In this document: positions 20,189 through 31,860 of the stretch, one piece after another
Layout: every line of letters begins with the position of its first letter
How positions within the stretch are numbered: position 1 is the stretch's first letter
Assembly (NCBI GenBank): GCA_002077065.1
Contig: NAJO01000010.1
Coordinates: forward strand, 248,001-312,000
Direction of reading: 5' to 3'
Length of the DNA: 64,000 nt
From: Cryoendolithus antarcticus
Taxonomy: Eukaryota; Ascomycota; Dothideomycetes; Cladosporiales; Cladosporiaceae
Program-made: the position numbers and the translations under genes
Notes under the pieces: model-generated
The model's database searches: none
Told to the model about the DNA's origin: nothing
What the model saw: the letters and a program-made list of their open reading frames with translations, nothing else

Positions 20189-22769
20189 CTACAATGTAAA
20201 GCTTCCTACGAGCGGCGTGTCCAGTACGCTCTTCCCGACTCGCACCTCGAACTCCCCGGCAGGCACAACCCAGGCCTGCTTGACCACGTCCCATCTACTC
20301 ACATCCTTCCGCCTCAGCGGGAACTCCACCTGCGCCGTCTGATTGGGCGCTATCAGCACCTTCTGGAACCCTCGCAGCGTCCTCGTGTTGATGATACTCG
20401 AGTTCGAGCTCGTGACATTGCCGTTCGGTATCAGGAGATACAGCTGTGCGACCTCTGAGGCATTGACGGAGCCGGTATTGGCGATGGAGGCCGTGATGCT
20501 GCCGACAGACTCGAACAGTGCGGCGGGACCACCCACGATGATGGAGTCGTCATTGCCGTTCTGCGTTGTGCCGTTGGTGTAGACTGGCGCCGCACCAGTA
20601 GTCGCCTGATCAGTGGACGTGCAATTGACGTTGACCTGCAGATCAGAGTACTCGAACGACGCATAAGTCAAGCCGTAGCCGAATTCATAGCGAGGCGTGA
20701 CATTCCGCGCAAGGAAGGCCCGGTAGTCGATGTTCACGCCTTCGCTGAAGTCGCATTGTGGCGACGTGCTGTTGTCTGCCAGACACGGACCAAGCAGATC
20801 ACCGTAGTCGGACTCATTGTGCGCGACTGTATACGGCAGGCGACCACTTGGGCTGACATCGCCGTAGAGAATCTGCGCGACTGCTCTGCCGGCATCTTGG
20901 CCGGGCAGGTGGGCGAACAGCACGGCTGTAACGTTCGGATGATCCACCCAGGCGTCCACTATGCGAATGCCGGCGTTGTGGATAACGACAATGGTGTTGT
21001 TGCACTTCGAAGCGACGTTCATCACCAGTGCGTCGCTATCAGCGTTAGTGAGACCGGGTCGATCCCAGACTTCTGACGCGAAGGCGTTGATGAAGACCAA
21101 GCACGTGTCTGAACTGCGTACGACGGATGGATTGGTGGATGATGTATCGCTCCAGATTGCTGTGCCATTGTCGTAGGCTCGCGATGTGATGGCTTCGAGT
21201 GGCGAGCTGAGATATGCTGGCACGTTCGAGCCTGAACCACCGCCTACGATCAGTGTACCGTGATAAACATCTGGAGCGTTTGTGACAGGTTGGTTGCTTG
21301 CGATTTGGACCACGTTGTCTTGAGAGTAATTGAGACCTTGCCAGTTCTGGGTCCAAAGGATAGGGAACGCGGGAGTAGGGTTGACGATCGCGTACGGAGA
21401 AGCGTCGTAGCCGAAGACTGAGATCGTCCGAGGATTCTGAAGTGGCAGCGCGTTGTTGACATTCTTGACCAGTACATGGCCTTCGATTGCTTGCTGCAAA
21501 AGCGAAGATCGCGAGGCCGGATCCTTTGCATCCACATACTCATGCGGTAGCGTGATGTCCGGCGCCATGCCAATGCCCATTGCAGGGAAGTCAGGGCTAT
21601 CTTGCCCAAAGTGATACCATGTCGATACAATCCGCGTCGCCATGTCGATCAGCCTAGTCTTGTTCAATTCCCCGCCAGCTGCCTGTGCCAGCTGATTTTG
21701 ATCCCAGAATGAGCTCGTCGGCATTGCCATGTCAAGCCCACCGTCCGCAGATGGTATACCAGAGTGCTGTGCAACCCAATCACTCACGATGAAGCCTTGA
21801 AAGTTGAGCTCACCCTTGAGCAGACCATTCTGGGTCTTCGAATTCTCGCAAGCATACGTGCCGTTGATTCTGTTGTAGCTGCACATCACGCATCCCACTC
21901 CAGCGGCGACAGCGTCCTGGAATGGCCAGAGGTAAAGCTCGTGCATCGTAGAGTCATCGAGGTTGGCAGAAGTGCTGGCTATGTTGGTGCTAGCGATCGG
22001 GTTCCGATTCGTCTCCTGCTCATTTGCCACAAAGTGCTTGACGCTTGCAATGACACTTTCCTGCAGTCCAGTGATGGTGTTGGCAGCCAGTATGCCATTC
22101 AGATATGGATCTGCACCAAAGCCTTCCCACGTGCGGCCGTCGGTGGCGATTCTCCCAATGGGCCCGACCACAGGGCCGAGTGCGACTATATCGTGGTCAG
22201 TATGTAGTCAGTAGCTGATTTTGCCCGAAAGACTCACCATTGACGCCCTTCCGCTTGAACTCCGCGCCCAAGAACTGTGCCCTCTCGTAAGCCATCGTCG
22301 CATTCCAACTAGCACCGACCGATACCCCGGACGCATAAGCATTAACTCCATCAGTGTCTCTCACACCCTGACCAGCATCCTGCAAACAGAAACCCGGGAA
22401 TCCAAGTCTAGGCACACCTCCAGAAACGCCCACACAGCCAGTACTCGGATCCGAGATGCCAATGGTGACATTGTTCATCTCCTCCAACGTCATATTAGCT
22501 ACCATGATCCGGGCTTTGTCGAGTGCTGTGGTCCAATTACCGACATGGTAGGCTTCGGGCGAAGGGTAGACTATGGGAGATGTCCATTGAGCGTTTGCGT
22601 GATGACGGTCGCGAAGGGCCAGGAGACCGAGAAGGGGGAGAAGAGCGATCATGACCGCGATGGGGATTGCGATGAGCTTATGAGTCCGGCACCAGACGAT
22701 GAAATTGCTCTGTGAAAGTCGTTGACCGAGAGATGGCTTTGCTGTCGCGGCCAAATCGTCCTTCTCCAT
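20189..22769 (-). CDS. GH3 beta-glucosidase with N-terminal membrane anchor
   Basis: Exons are 22238-22769 and 20189-22185 (842 aa). The 52-nt intron has a GTGAGT donor and GATATAG acceptor and joins KRKGVN to VALGPVVGPIGR. Residues 1-30 are cytoplasmic, about 31-53 form one transmembrane helix (LIAIPIAVMIALLPLLGLL) without a cleavage site, and the rest is lumenal or extracellular with many N-glycosylation sequons. The GH3 N-domain contains ASVKHFVANEQE and the nucleophile Asp in GFIVSDWVAQHSG (about residue 313). The second GH3 domain has the likely acid/base Glu in INAFASEVWDR. A fibronectin III-like domain ends the protein. This type II anchored form resembles the Aspergillus BglE group. 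Expected activity is hydrolysis of terminal beta-glucosyl residues at the cell surface. Confidence 0.92.
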
Positions 22770-23307
22770 CGATGATGGCCAGGTCAGCGCATGGGTTGCG
22801 TGCGTCTCCTTGATATATGGGATCAATCATGCATAGTTGTCCCCCATACGATGAAGTCTTCCAGGGAATCAGACCAGACACTCCTTCGCGCCGTATGTAT
22901 CGAATCTAGATGTAAGCGGCAGAAACGAACGAGGTTGTGTTGGCGAAGTGTGCTATGGTTGGGTGCCTCGGTGAGACGCGTCCAGGGTGGCGATCCTCCA
23001 CAATCTTGTCACGGCAACGACGCCCGAATTGGATTTAAAGGTTGTGGCTTGCGTTTAATCTGTACAGAGTTCACGGCATCAACCTTGGATCTCGAACAAA
23101 ACTGACAGGTCTTTGGCCTACAGTTCCAGACCCGTGTACACGCTGCACGGCAACCACAGGCGATTCCTTGCACAGGACACCGGTAAGGTGACCAGATATA
23201 GGGTATCAAAATCTACATCACCCCTGCGCATCCTTCCAATCTATCATACACACCCATGCAAACTCAGGGACAGCCAACGCCGACATGTACCGCGGCCAGA
23301 AGCGACG
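22770..23307. other. Intergenic between the GH3 and SIT4-like genes
   Basis: This is the promoter of the GH3 gene and the 3' flank of the phosphatase gene. I see no other gene, repeat or RNA. Confidence 0.4.
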
Positions 23308-24779
23308 CTACAAAAAGTACTCGCCAGCGCCTCTCCTGCCCGCTGGCACTGCTCGCCGGTGATCAGGAACTGCACTAAAGATCTTGAAGTCCGGCTGCAA
23401 GTCCTCTCCCAGTGTCATGATACTCGCCACGTTGCCGCAGCGGTAGCAGTAATTGGGCGCAGACCACACTGTAACGACATCTTGCGATTGGAAGTGGTAT
23501 TTGTAGCCTTCGTTGACGAGCTGATGGGCGCGAGCAATGAGGGTAAGGTTGTTGACGTGGTTGAACTGCATGAAACGTCAGCGCACTGTCAGATTTGGAA
23601 CAGGTAACGCATCTCACCTCTGTCGCGACCTTGTCGCCAAAGAGCCACCCAGCACCACGCGGCGAGACAGCCCAGGTTTCTACGTCTTCCGGATCTGACC
23701 AAACCAAGTCGCAGAAAGCGCCCTCGTGCGGGATCTCTTGTGCTCGTGCGACGACGCGAATCTGATCAAGTGTTCGGATCTCGGGTGACAACCCTCCATG
23801 TACACAGAGCACTTTGCCGTCAATGATCGCAGCTAGAGCAAGAAAGTCGAAGACCTGACAGCAGGACTTCCACACGCTAGCATTGCCGTATTTCTGCTGG
23901 CATTCCTCGTAGAAGCCATAGACCTGTGTGATTTGTCGTGATTCGTGATTGCCTCGTACAAGTGTGATGCGGTCAGGGTATCTAAACTGTCAGCAATGGT
24001 CTCATTCTTGCGTCAAGTAGAAAGACATACTTGGCCTTCAAGCACATCAGCAGTGTGAACGTCTCCAACGAGAAGTACCCCCGATCCACGAAGTCGCCCA
24101 GAAATATGAAGTTCTGATTGCCATTCGCAAGGTCTACCATCGCAGCAGCACTCTTACTCCTGCTTGGCCCAGGACTCTTCACTCCCACACCACTATCCTC
24201 ACTATCCTCGTCCTCCTCATCATCGTCATTGCCTCCTTGCTGACCAGTGCTTCGACTACGACCTCGCCCCCTAGGCTCATCATCATCGTCGCCCTGCTCA
24301 GACCCATCGTTCGAAGCTGCAGAAGTGTATGCGGAGTCCTGCTGAAACCGCCTCTTCATCTTTCGCTTCACTTTCGGATCTCTGATTTGTGTCGGAGGCT
24401 CAATGTCCGCTAGACTGATAGCCCCACTGCCAGAGGTCCGCGGACTCTTCGCCCGCTTCTCTGCTTCCTCTGCCGCGCTTGCTGCTGCTGCAGCTCTCTC
24501 CTCTGCCTCGCCCGGCATGCCGCCCGCCACTCGGAAGAGCTCGAGAAGATCGTAGAACTGACCATGAATATCTCCGCAGACTGTGACCGGTGCGGCGACC
24601 GGCTGTATGTTTGACTCCTCCATTAGACACTCCTTGACTATCTCGCATAGCCGCTTCATGTCGGCTTCAGGGAGGTAGCGGCATAGCTTCGCCTGTGTCA
24701 GCCACTCGTCAGGCCCAGCGTGGGCTGTGAGTACAGCGGGACCAGGCTGTGGCACATCCGAGTCTCGTTCTCGACCCAT
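23308..24779 (-). CDS. SIT4: PP6-type Ser/Thr phosphatase catalytic subunit with large insert
   Basis: Exons are 24031-24779, 23618-23981 and 23308-23565 (456 aa); the introns are 49 and 52 nt with GTATGT and GTGAGA donors. All PPP motifs are present: [32 protein letters not shown] and RAHQLV. The C-terminus has [16 protein letters not shown] and ends YFL, as in PP6/Sit4. The sequence around [19 protein letters not shown] also fits PP6 better than PP4 or PP2A. Unusually, about 130 residues (91-222), rich in Asp/Glu, Ser and Arg, sit between the GDIHG and GDFVDRG motifs, where yeast and human enzymes have only a few. Sit4 acts with Tap42 in TOR signalling and at G1/S. Both a TAP42 homologue and TSC1 lie in this window. 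Confidence 0.93.
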
Positions 24780-25207
24780 GTTGTGCGATATGTATAGGTC
24801 GTTGCAGGGTAAAGGTGGTCACGAGGGCAGACTATCGGCGCATCTGCTTTGAAATGTAGTTGGAAGGAGGCGAGGTGTGGGACTCTCAAGCGATCGGGAT
24901 GAACTTTCCTGGATACGACAAGTAGCAGAGAGATGATGATATCCGTGCAGTAGGTAATGCTGATCAATTGGAGGAAGCACTGCTGCTGTACGATCGTGGG
25001 AGCATGTGCGAGTGTCAGGGTTCAGGGCGTCACTTGCCGCCAGCCGTGTGCACGGCTTCGAAGGTCCACCCAGCCCTATGGAATACAATCCTACTGTACA
25101 TTGCCCTCGAATATATTGGGCTTACTTGCGATCATCGACTGCTCGTATCGACAGACTGATGCGCAGATGATAGGGGTATCATTATGTACACCACCATTCA
25201 AGAGGCA
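24780..25207. other. Intergenic between the SIT4-like gene and BCD1
   Basis: This holds the promoter of the phosphatase gene and the 3' flank of BCD1. No coding or structural feature is seen. Confidence 0.4.
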
Positions 25208-26545
25208 CTACCACATGCCAACGTCCCGCTGCAGCATGTCGAGAATGCTGTTTGCATCGAGCGGCTGACCAACCTCTTCCGTCTCTTCTACATCGACCTC
25301 GTGTAGCCGCGGCATGATTGCTGGAGCCCAAGCATCGTTTGGAGAGGCTCCGTTGTAATCCTTCTCGAGCATATAGTCGTCTGCTAAGCTCTCCGGCCCC
25401 TCCGGCAGTACGTAGATGGTCGGGAATTCAAGTATGGTACGATGCTCCAGTATCTTCGTAAGCGTCTCGTCCGGCTTGATAGGTATGAGCACTCGAGACT
25501 TGACTGAGGTGGAAGGCTTAAAGAGGTAGAAGTAGCTCTGTGGTGCAGGCGGGCAGGCGTTTTCGGTCTTGATATCTGGGCCAGATGAAGTCGCGGGGGC
25601 TGCTCCATCGTCCGGAACCTCTATATTCACCTCCACCTGGCCAGCATCTTCGCCTGCAAGTCCACCCTCCGCCTGGATGATCGGCTTTGAAGCGCGTGGA
25701 GGGGTGACTAGTTCAGGCGACTGTTCGGCTTGCGCTTGAGTTTCGTCATCAGCCTTCGACTCTGATGGCGAAACCTGCGAGACAGTAGACTGCGTAGTCC
25801 CATCAGTCCTCTTCCGCTTCTTCCCTCTCTCGGCATTGAGCTTGCGAGCCTCCACGATTGCCCACAGATCGCTGATCGTGGCGTCGCCTGCACTCTCGTC
25901 GTCCACGGTCTTGACACCCTGCCCATCCACCCACTCAACGCTCCATAATACTTTGCCTTTGTTAGTGACTCGAGTCCGGTTCGCCCTTTGTCGACTCATG
26001 CCAGCTGGTGCACGTTCGACATGGATCTTATGATTGCCCAGATAGCGCTGCAGTGCACTGCCAGGTAGCCATGCTTTCGCGACCTGCTTCTCGCCGAGTC
26101 GACCTTCAGTTGTGGTGGCGTCGGTCGTTGGAACGACCGGTGCAGTTCGATTCCCGATGCCTCGTTCCTGTACATCTTGCCATGCGGAGTCGACCTTTCG
26201 TTCGACAGACTTCAGGTAGTTGTAGTCATGGTCGATGCCGGACGGTGTTGCCCAAGCTGATTTCTTGACAAACTCAGCTGGATCGCGCTGGCCGTTGCAC
26301 GATGCACGCTGTTGGTGTCGCTTGTAGCAGGCAAGTGAGCAGGTCTGAGTCTTGCATCGAGGGCATTTGTATTTTGGCTGTGAGTTATAGCTGGGATATA
26401 CTTAGCTCGGGCCTGCCTTATGACTCTGCTTTGGGGTGCAGGCAAGGCTATGGACATCAAGGTCACGAGTGCAAAGAGTTTTACACCTCACCTACCATAC
26501 GGTGCACAAATCTGCCAGAGATTGCTGATGCGCCTGATCGGCCAT
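25208..26545 (-). CDS. BCD1: Box C/D snoRNA protein 1 (HIT zinc finger)
   Basis: Exons are 26496-26545 and 25208-26390 (410 aa). The 105-nt intron runs from GTAGGT to ATCCCAG. This acceptor, rather than the ACTCACAG 13 nt later, completes the zinc finger as LCTVCYNSQPKYKCPRCKTQ. The HIT-type finger (residues about 14-50) continues TCSLACYKRHQQRASCNG. After it come DYNYLKSVERKVDSAW and, around residue 148, the family segment MSRQRANRTRVTNKGKVLW SVEW. The C-terminal half is acidic and disordered and ends in a short helix (NSILDMLQRDVGMW). Bcd1 is needed for box C/D snoRNA assembly with Rvb1/2 and Hit1. The first exon is only 50 nt and would be easy to miss. Confidence 0.88.
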
Positions 26546-28417
26546 CGTTTACCCTGTCGTAATCTCACGATTTTGGTGTTTGCTGAAAAGATTCAAGGAT
26601 GAACACCTGAGCTAAGGTACGTACATGTAGTATTCTATTGCATCGATCGTTACTACTAGGTAGCTTGGCATATCAATCAATCGATCATACGTTTTACATT
26701 GGAGATTCCACATTTTACACAATAAGGATTGCACTCGGATCGCTTCAACTGGAGTCGCTGATAGTTGCTGTAATGGAGCCTAGTCTTTGATGTTCTGATT
26801 GCATGTTCGAATTGGACTTCGTGGTCACCCCATATCCGACCGCATTGTCGATTGTACAAATATATGTACTAGCTAGGTCGTGTACATATTACTCTCACCA
26901 GGTCTGCAATGGACGCTTTCCTGGCTCTCAACACCGGACGCTCTTCTCTACAAAGGTCTAACACGTACGTGGAGTGCGACCAGGGCAAGATTCCCATAGA
27001 AATGAGTACCGATTTCGATGAGGGTAGTTGAGGCTCGATCATCGACATCTAGGTGACCGTGCATGCACTTGATATTCCAATGGACCGTCGACTTCCCGCA
27101 GCCTACAGTACTAGATCGCATGGTGATCACATCATCGCCAGGGGAGACTATGTACAGCGGCCAGGTCAGCGGCTTTATGTACACTGGGCAGTCATCCTTA
27201 GTATTGCACAGTTAGGATGTCAAGGCAGTACTACAGGCCGGCGTCCGCATCATGCATCCGTCCGATACAGACCAGGTTAGCTGCATACCCGAGTACTGCA
27301 CTATCGTCATGCGATATGTCGCGCTTCGGGACACTGCATGCTTACTGTAGCATGTTGTGCATGCAAACGCAGTGACTTCGTATTTACTGGATGGTGGGCT
27401 GATGCTTGAGCACGACCAAGTGTAATCTGCAGTGTGCGAAAGGCGTTCATCAACCAGCCGCATTGCAACTCCCTTGCCAATATATTCCACCATATCGCAT
27501 GAGGAAGTCGCACCTCGGCAGGATCTTACTTCTGTGAGAAGTCTTAGGTGGTACTCATGTAAGGCTGCATCAAACGGCTGCAGTGCGACAGCGACGGGTG
27601 ATCGACGTCGATCTTTCCACGGTAGCGCAACACACGTGCGCATCTTCACTTGTCGTTGTTGGATAGGGTCTCCATGCTTGCGACGACATGTCGTCCAGAC
27701 CCGATGTCTTCCATTCTTCCCCTTTCTTCCCGTTCGAAGCCACGCTATTCTGCCACATGCCGACGAAGGTAAATTCGCTAGCGTGCTGCAGAGTCAGACG
27801 GCATCGCCGCACCGCACCACAGCCGCATCAAGCAAGTTGCGAACCTGTCAAGCAGCCGACTCACAGATCGAAGCAGGTCAACCCACCTTGAAGCACATGA
27901 TCACATATGCGAAGTCGTGTCCAAAGTATTGTATGTGTTTCATGACGGACACTCACCTCATCACACGCAACTTCGCGCACTTTGGAACGGCTCCCCATTG
28001 GCTAAATAGGGTTCCGGGTCATGCATGGTCGGAGCCGAGATGACGATCAGTAAAAGTAGATCGAGCAGCTAGACCTCACTTGGAAATCAATGGCAAGGGT
28101 CAGGAGAGGTACCGGCTCACCAACGGCGCCGTGCCCCCTCGTGCCGCCTCGTGCGCCCATTGATCTCACGCTCGGGCACCCTTCCGTCTTGTATGCTGTT
28201 CCCTGCCAGTCGTTCCCCTCCGTCTTCATCTTCGACCTCACGTTGGAGCATCTGCGACCTTCCCTGACCGCAGCCAGCCACTGCACTGAGAAAAACCAAT
28301 CCCACCGTGGCCAGCATCCAATAACTCCAGAGCTCGCTCTTCGTGAGCTCAGCTATCAGCTTCCTCGGAGGAACAGCTACGTGAGCTTCCAAAGTCTCCC
28401 GCCCCTGAGATAACGAA
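26546..28417. other. Long intergenic region upstream of the DENN gene
   Basis: About 1.9 kb without a gene I can support. The first part (26546-26900) is relatively AT-rich. A minus-strand frame at 27212-27643 and a few others are short and irregular. Close to the DENN gene an ATG-started frame at 28090-28413 (107 codons) ends 4 nt before the main start; it may be an upstream ORF. The rest is presumably promoter and leader. Confidence 0.4.
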
Positions 28418-31347
28418 ATGGCTCCCTCCCTCACTTCACGACCGCGCTCCGGCGAGTCGCGCCCTCAAAGTCGCGATGAAGATAACTTGATCATTCCGAA
28501 CCGGACGTCTTCGTTGCACTCCAGAATGGCTCAGCCACCGAGCCAAGCGAATCAGCCCAAGCCGAACCAGCAAAGGGCACCAAAGACTCTCACCCATGCC
28601 TACATGGTGTGCGGTGTTGGTCGTGAGCCGTCGCAATGGGTCAAAGCACCGGCACCGAGCCAAGGGAAGATCGGACATATGAAGGGTGCGGTCGGTCAAT
28701 TCTGGCTGCCGGAGATCTTGGGCAGTAGTCCTCGCCTTGAACAGGACAACGAGATCGCGAGGTCGTTGCATGCCGCTATGAGGGTGAGCCTACTTGTCGC
28801 TAATCTCGACGTGAATTCGTACTGACCGTGACAGGCATGCTTCCCTCATGATGTCGAAATTTGCACTGGCGCAAGCCAGCCCCACTGTGTGCACCACGCA
28901 TTCGTCTTGCAGCAGGACTCGTCACACACACTGTACGGCATCGCACTGCGAGTGTGGTCGCGTGCCGACGAGAAGCGTGCCGAGACCATTCGCGACTTGC
29001 GAAAGCGCACCGAGGCGGACTACTTCGACACGCCAGGCGAGACCTACTGGATCCCATACTGTCTTAGCTTCCTGTCCCGCTACCCTCTTTACAATCTGCT
29101 CGGTGACTACCTTCGCGGCATGTGGATTCACTGGAACAAGGCCACCAACCTCTTCCACGCCGAGGAAGTGTCGCGTATCCTCACATTCCCTGCACCAAGA
29201 CTCAATGACCTCGTGCGCATTGATATGAAGGATTACGCCTTGTGCTACCAGTTCCCATCATCGCCTACCGGCTTCCAGAACTTTGCGATGTGGCCGCTGT
29301 TCTGCTGTCTTTCGATCCCCAACATTGTCGGTGTCCTCGAGGCTGCAGTGTCGCCCACCCGTCGCATCATCTTCATCTCGCACTACCCAGCGATGCTCAC
29401 AGTCGCTGCCGAGACGGTCCGCTACTGCGTGCGTGTGTACGAGTGGAGTGGACTCTACGTGCCCGTGGTGCATGCCCGTCACGCAAAGGAGCTCGTGCAG
29501 GAGCCCGGACCATACATCCTTGGTCTGACAGCCGAGTGCCGCACGCTCTTCACTGCACCTCCCGACGCGCTCGTCGTCGATCTCGATCGCAACTTCGTCC
29601 TGACTTCGAGTCCGCCAACTGCCTGGTCCGCTAAGCAGCGATCGAAGCTCATCCACCGCATCACGGAATCACTCAACGGCAATGTCTCACCATCTGGCGT
29701 ACCTCAGCATCTTCGCTCTGCATACGGAGGCGGCAAGCTCATTCCGGCTGGCCAAATCATCGTCATGCGCGGTGAAGTCGAGAGCGTGCAAGACCCTGGC
29801 TGGTGGGCTCAGGACGAAGTCATGAAAGTCATGGACCATGCCTGCGAGAAGCTTGTAAGTGCCAAAAGCGGTGGCATTTTCAAATTCGGCTCGGCTAATA
29901 GAGCTCGCAGGGCAAAAACACCGGCATGAAAGCTGTCTTTGGTGGCGCCCAGAAGAAGCCGCTGATGACTAAGGTCTCGATGCGCCATCTCAACGAGATC
30001 GTGCGTGAGCGCAACCAGTACTCACGCGACGCAATGGAGGCATGGCAGGATTTTATCAACCTCAAGGGCCGCATGGACACCGAGCTCACCAAAGTCACTA
30101 AGCGGAACAACTTCCTCGTGGAGGAGCTCGAAAGCTGGAAGCAACAATTCCTCAAGTTCCAGGCATTTGCTGAGCAGCTCACGAAGGAGACAAACGAACT
30201 CAAGATCAAGATTGAGAACCATAAGCGCGAGAACCGCAGAATCACGTCGCTCATGGATCAACAGAAGGACGACTCAGCCAGGCTCACGATCAGACTTGGT
30301 GGCACCGAGAAGCAGCGAGATGATGCGCTCGAGGCTCTTGTGCTGCAGCAAGAGATCGCGGAAGAGCTGGAGCGCGAGAGGAAGCGCAACAAGAAGGACC
30401 TGTCTGCACTGCAACATACCAACACCACTCTGCTTCGCCAACGCGACGAGGCTCAGCGTGTTGTGCTCCACCTGCGCGCTCTCATCGACGGGCAAGCACA
30501 CCACATGGAGCACATCGTCAAGACACTCTCCGACGCGCCAGAGTCAGGTGCCTTCATGGAGGAAGACGGCACGGTCGCATCATCAACCGGTATCAACGCC
30601 AAGGACGAGCCCGAGGTCGGCACTATCCGTGGCGTGGGCGGCATGGGAGAGTCACGAACGTCTTCGCGCTCAGACACCAGGCAGACGCAACGCATGGATG
30701 GTGAGGCTGCCCTCCGAGACACTGAAGCCCACTTGCTGGCCGCAGACGCGGCTCGCAAGCGCTTGTCAGAAATGAGCATGACTGACGTCGCAGATCGCCA
30801 CCTTCGGGACAAGACCGACGCCATCGCCTACATCATCCGCAACATCTCCGAGCAGTGTGCCGCTGCTGTTGAAGGTCTCGACTTGGCCCGCCGCGCTGAG
30901 AGCGTCAGCACGGAGAACGATGAGCCACGTTCTGAGTCTGGCAAGAAGCGCGGCAAGAGACGTGTCAAGCGTCATTCGTCTGTCGATGGCGACGGCAGCA
31001 CTGCCTCCGGTGGATCCGAGTTCGGTGACGCACAAAGTGAAAGCACTGGCTACCTGCACCCGCACCGCCTCTCAAGCATGCCTCCCACACCAGACTTGGA
31101 GCACAACCGCAGCTCAACTAGTATGAGCCTTGGCAGCGAAAGCACCGCAGCGACGCCTCAGCGCCACAGCATGAACAGTGCGTACAAGAACACGCACGAG
31201 GACATACCGGAGGTGCCAACACGGATCGTCGACCACGACGGCGTAGGCGAGCTGGGCCCAGAGGAGTCGGTGGAGCCGGTGACGAAGTTCAGGTCTACTG
31301 GTCTCGAGCACAGGCAAAGCAATCAGCAGATGCACTCTGGCGCGTAG
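28418..31347 (+). CDS. DENN-domain protein with coiled-coil tail
   Basis: Exons are 28418-28783, 28835-29854 and 29911-31347 (940 aa); the introns are 51 and 56 nt and both are phase 0. After a disordered Pro/Gln/Arg-rich start, residues about 58-440 form a tripartite DENN module: uDENN-like THAYMVCGVGREPSQWVK, then FPHDVEICTGASQPHCVHHA, with the core DENN segment PLFCCLSIPNIVGVLEAAVS and RRIIFISHYPAMLTVAAETV. From about residue 480 a long coiled coil begins (RHLNEIVRERNQYSRDAMEA and onward), followed by a Ser-rich tail with basic patches. DENN proteins are usually guanine-nucleotide exchange factors for Rab GTPases. This form, with a C-terminal coiled coil, is widespread in filamentous fungi but poorly characterised. 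The Rab partner cannot be predicted. Confidence 0.88.
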
Positions 31348-31860
31348 TTAACGAAGAGATTCAGCAATTGTTTGCGATGTGGGATTTTTGCTTTTCACGA
31401 TATATCCAAGTACGGCGCTCCTGGAGTTACACCATTGGGAAGAGACGGGAAGATTGGTTTCAGCAAGAAAGCCTGGCACAGCTCTGTCCTTCCCTCACGG
31501 CCTTTTCCTAACGTACTATGTTCTCGTGTATTGCTGAGTGTAGGAGATATGAAGCGCGCTGATCGAGCATCATGTACAGAACATCTAGTCACTCAATCTA
31601 TCAAACATATTTCCGAAGGTCTCAGTGCATTACCCATACTGTATGCAATACAAATATTACCTCAGTGGGAGGGATCTGCCTAATTGGTCTTCGCTCTTGC
31701 CTGTATGATTCTGCGACTGCTATAGTATATTCACCGCAGCATTGAGCTTATCTCGACCTCACTTCCTCTTTCTTACATTTATTTACGACTATGTATTAAC
31801 ATCTTCCAGTCGCTCACGCTCCACCGAGGGAAAGGGAGCTAAAGCACAGTTCCTGATGCC
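31348..31860. other. Intergenic between the DENN and HEI10-like genes
   Basis: AT-richer than its neighbours. It holds the 3' flank of the DENN gene and the promoter of the RING-finger gene. No other feature is seen. Confidence 0.4.

Noticed and set aside
27212..27643. Minus-strand 145-codon frame in the long gap before the DENN gene
   Set aside because: Cys/Ser/Thr-rich irregular composition, no start context, no splice partners and no family; treated as chance.
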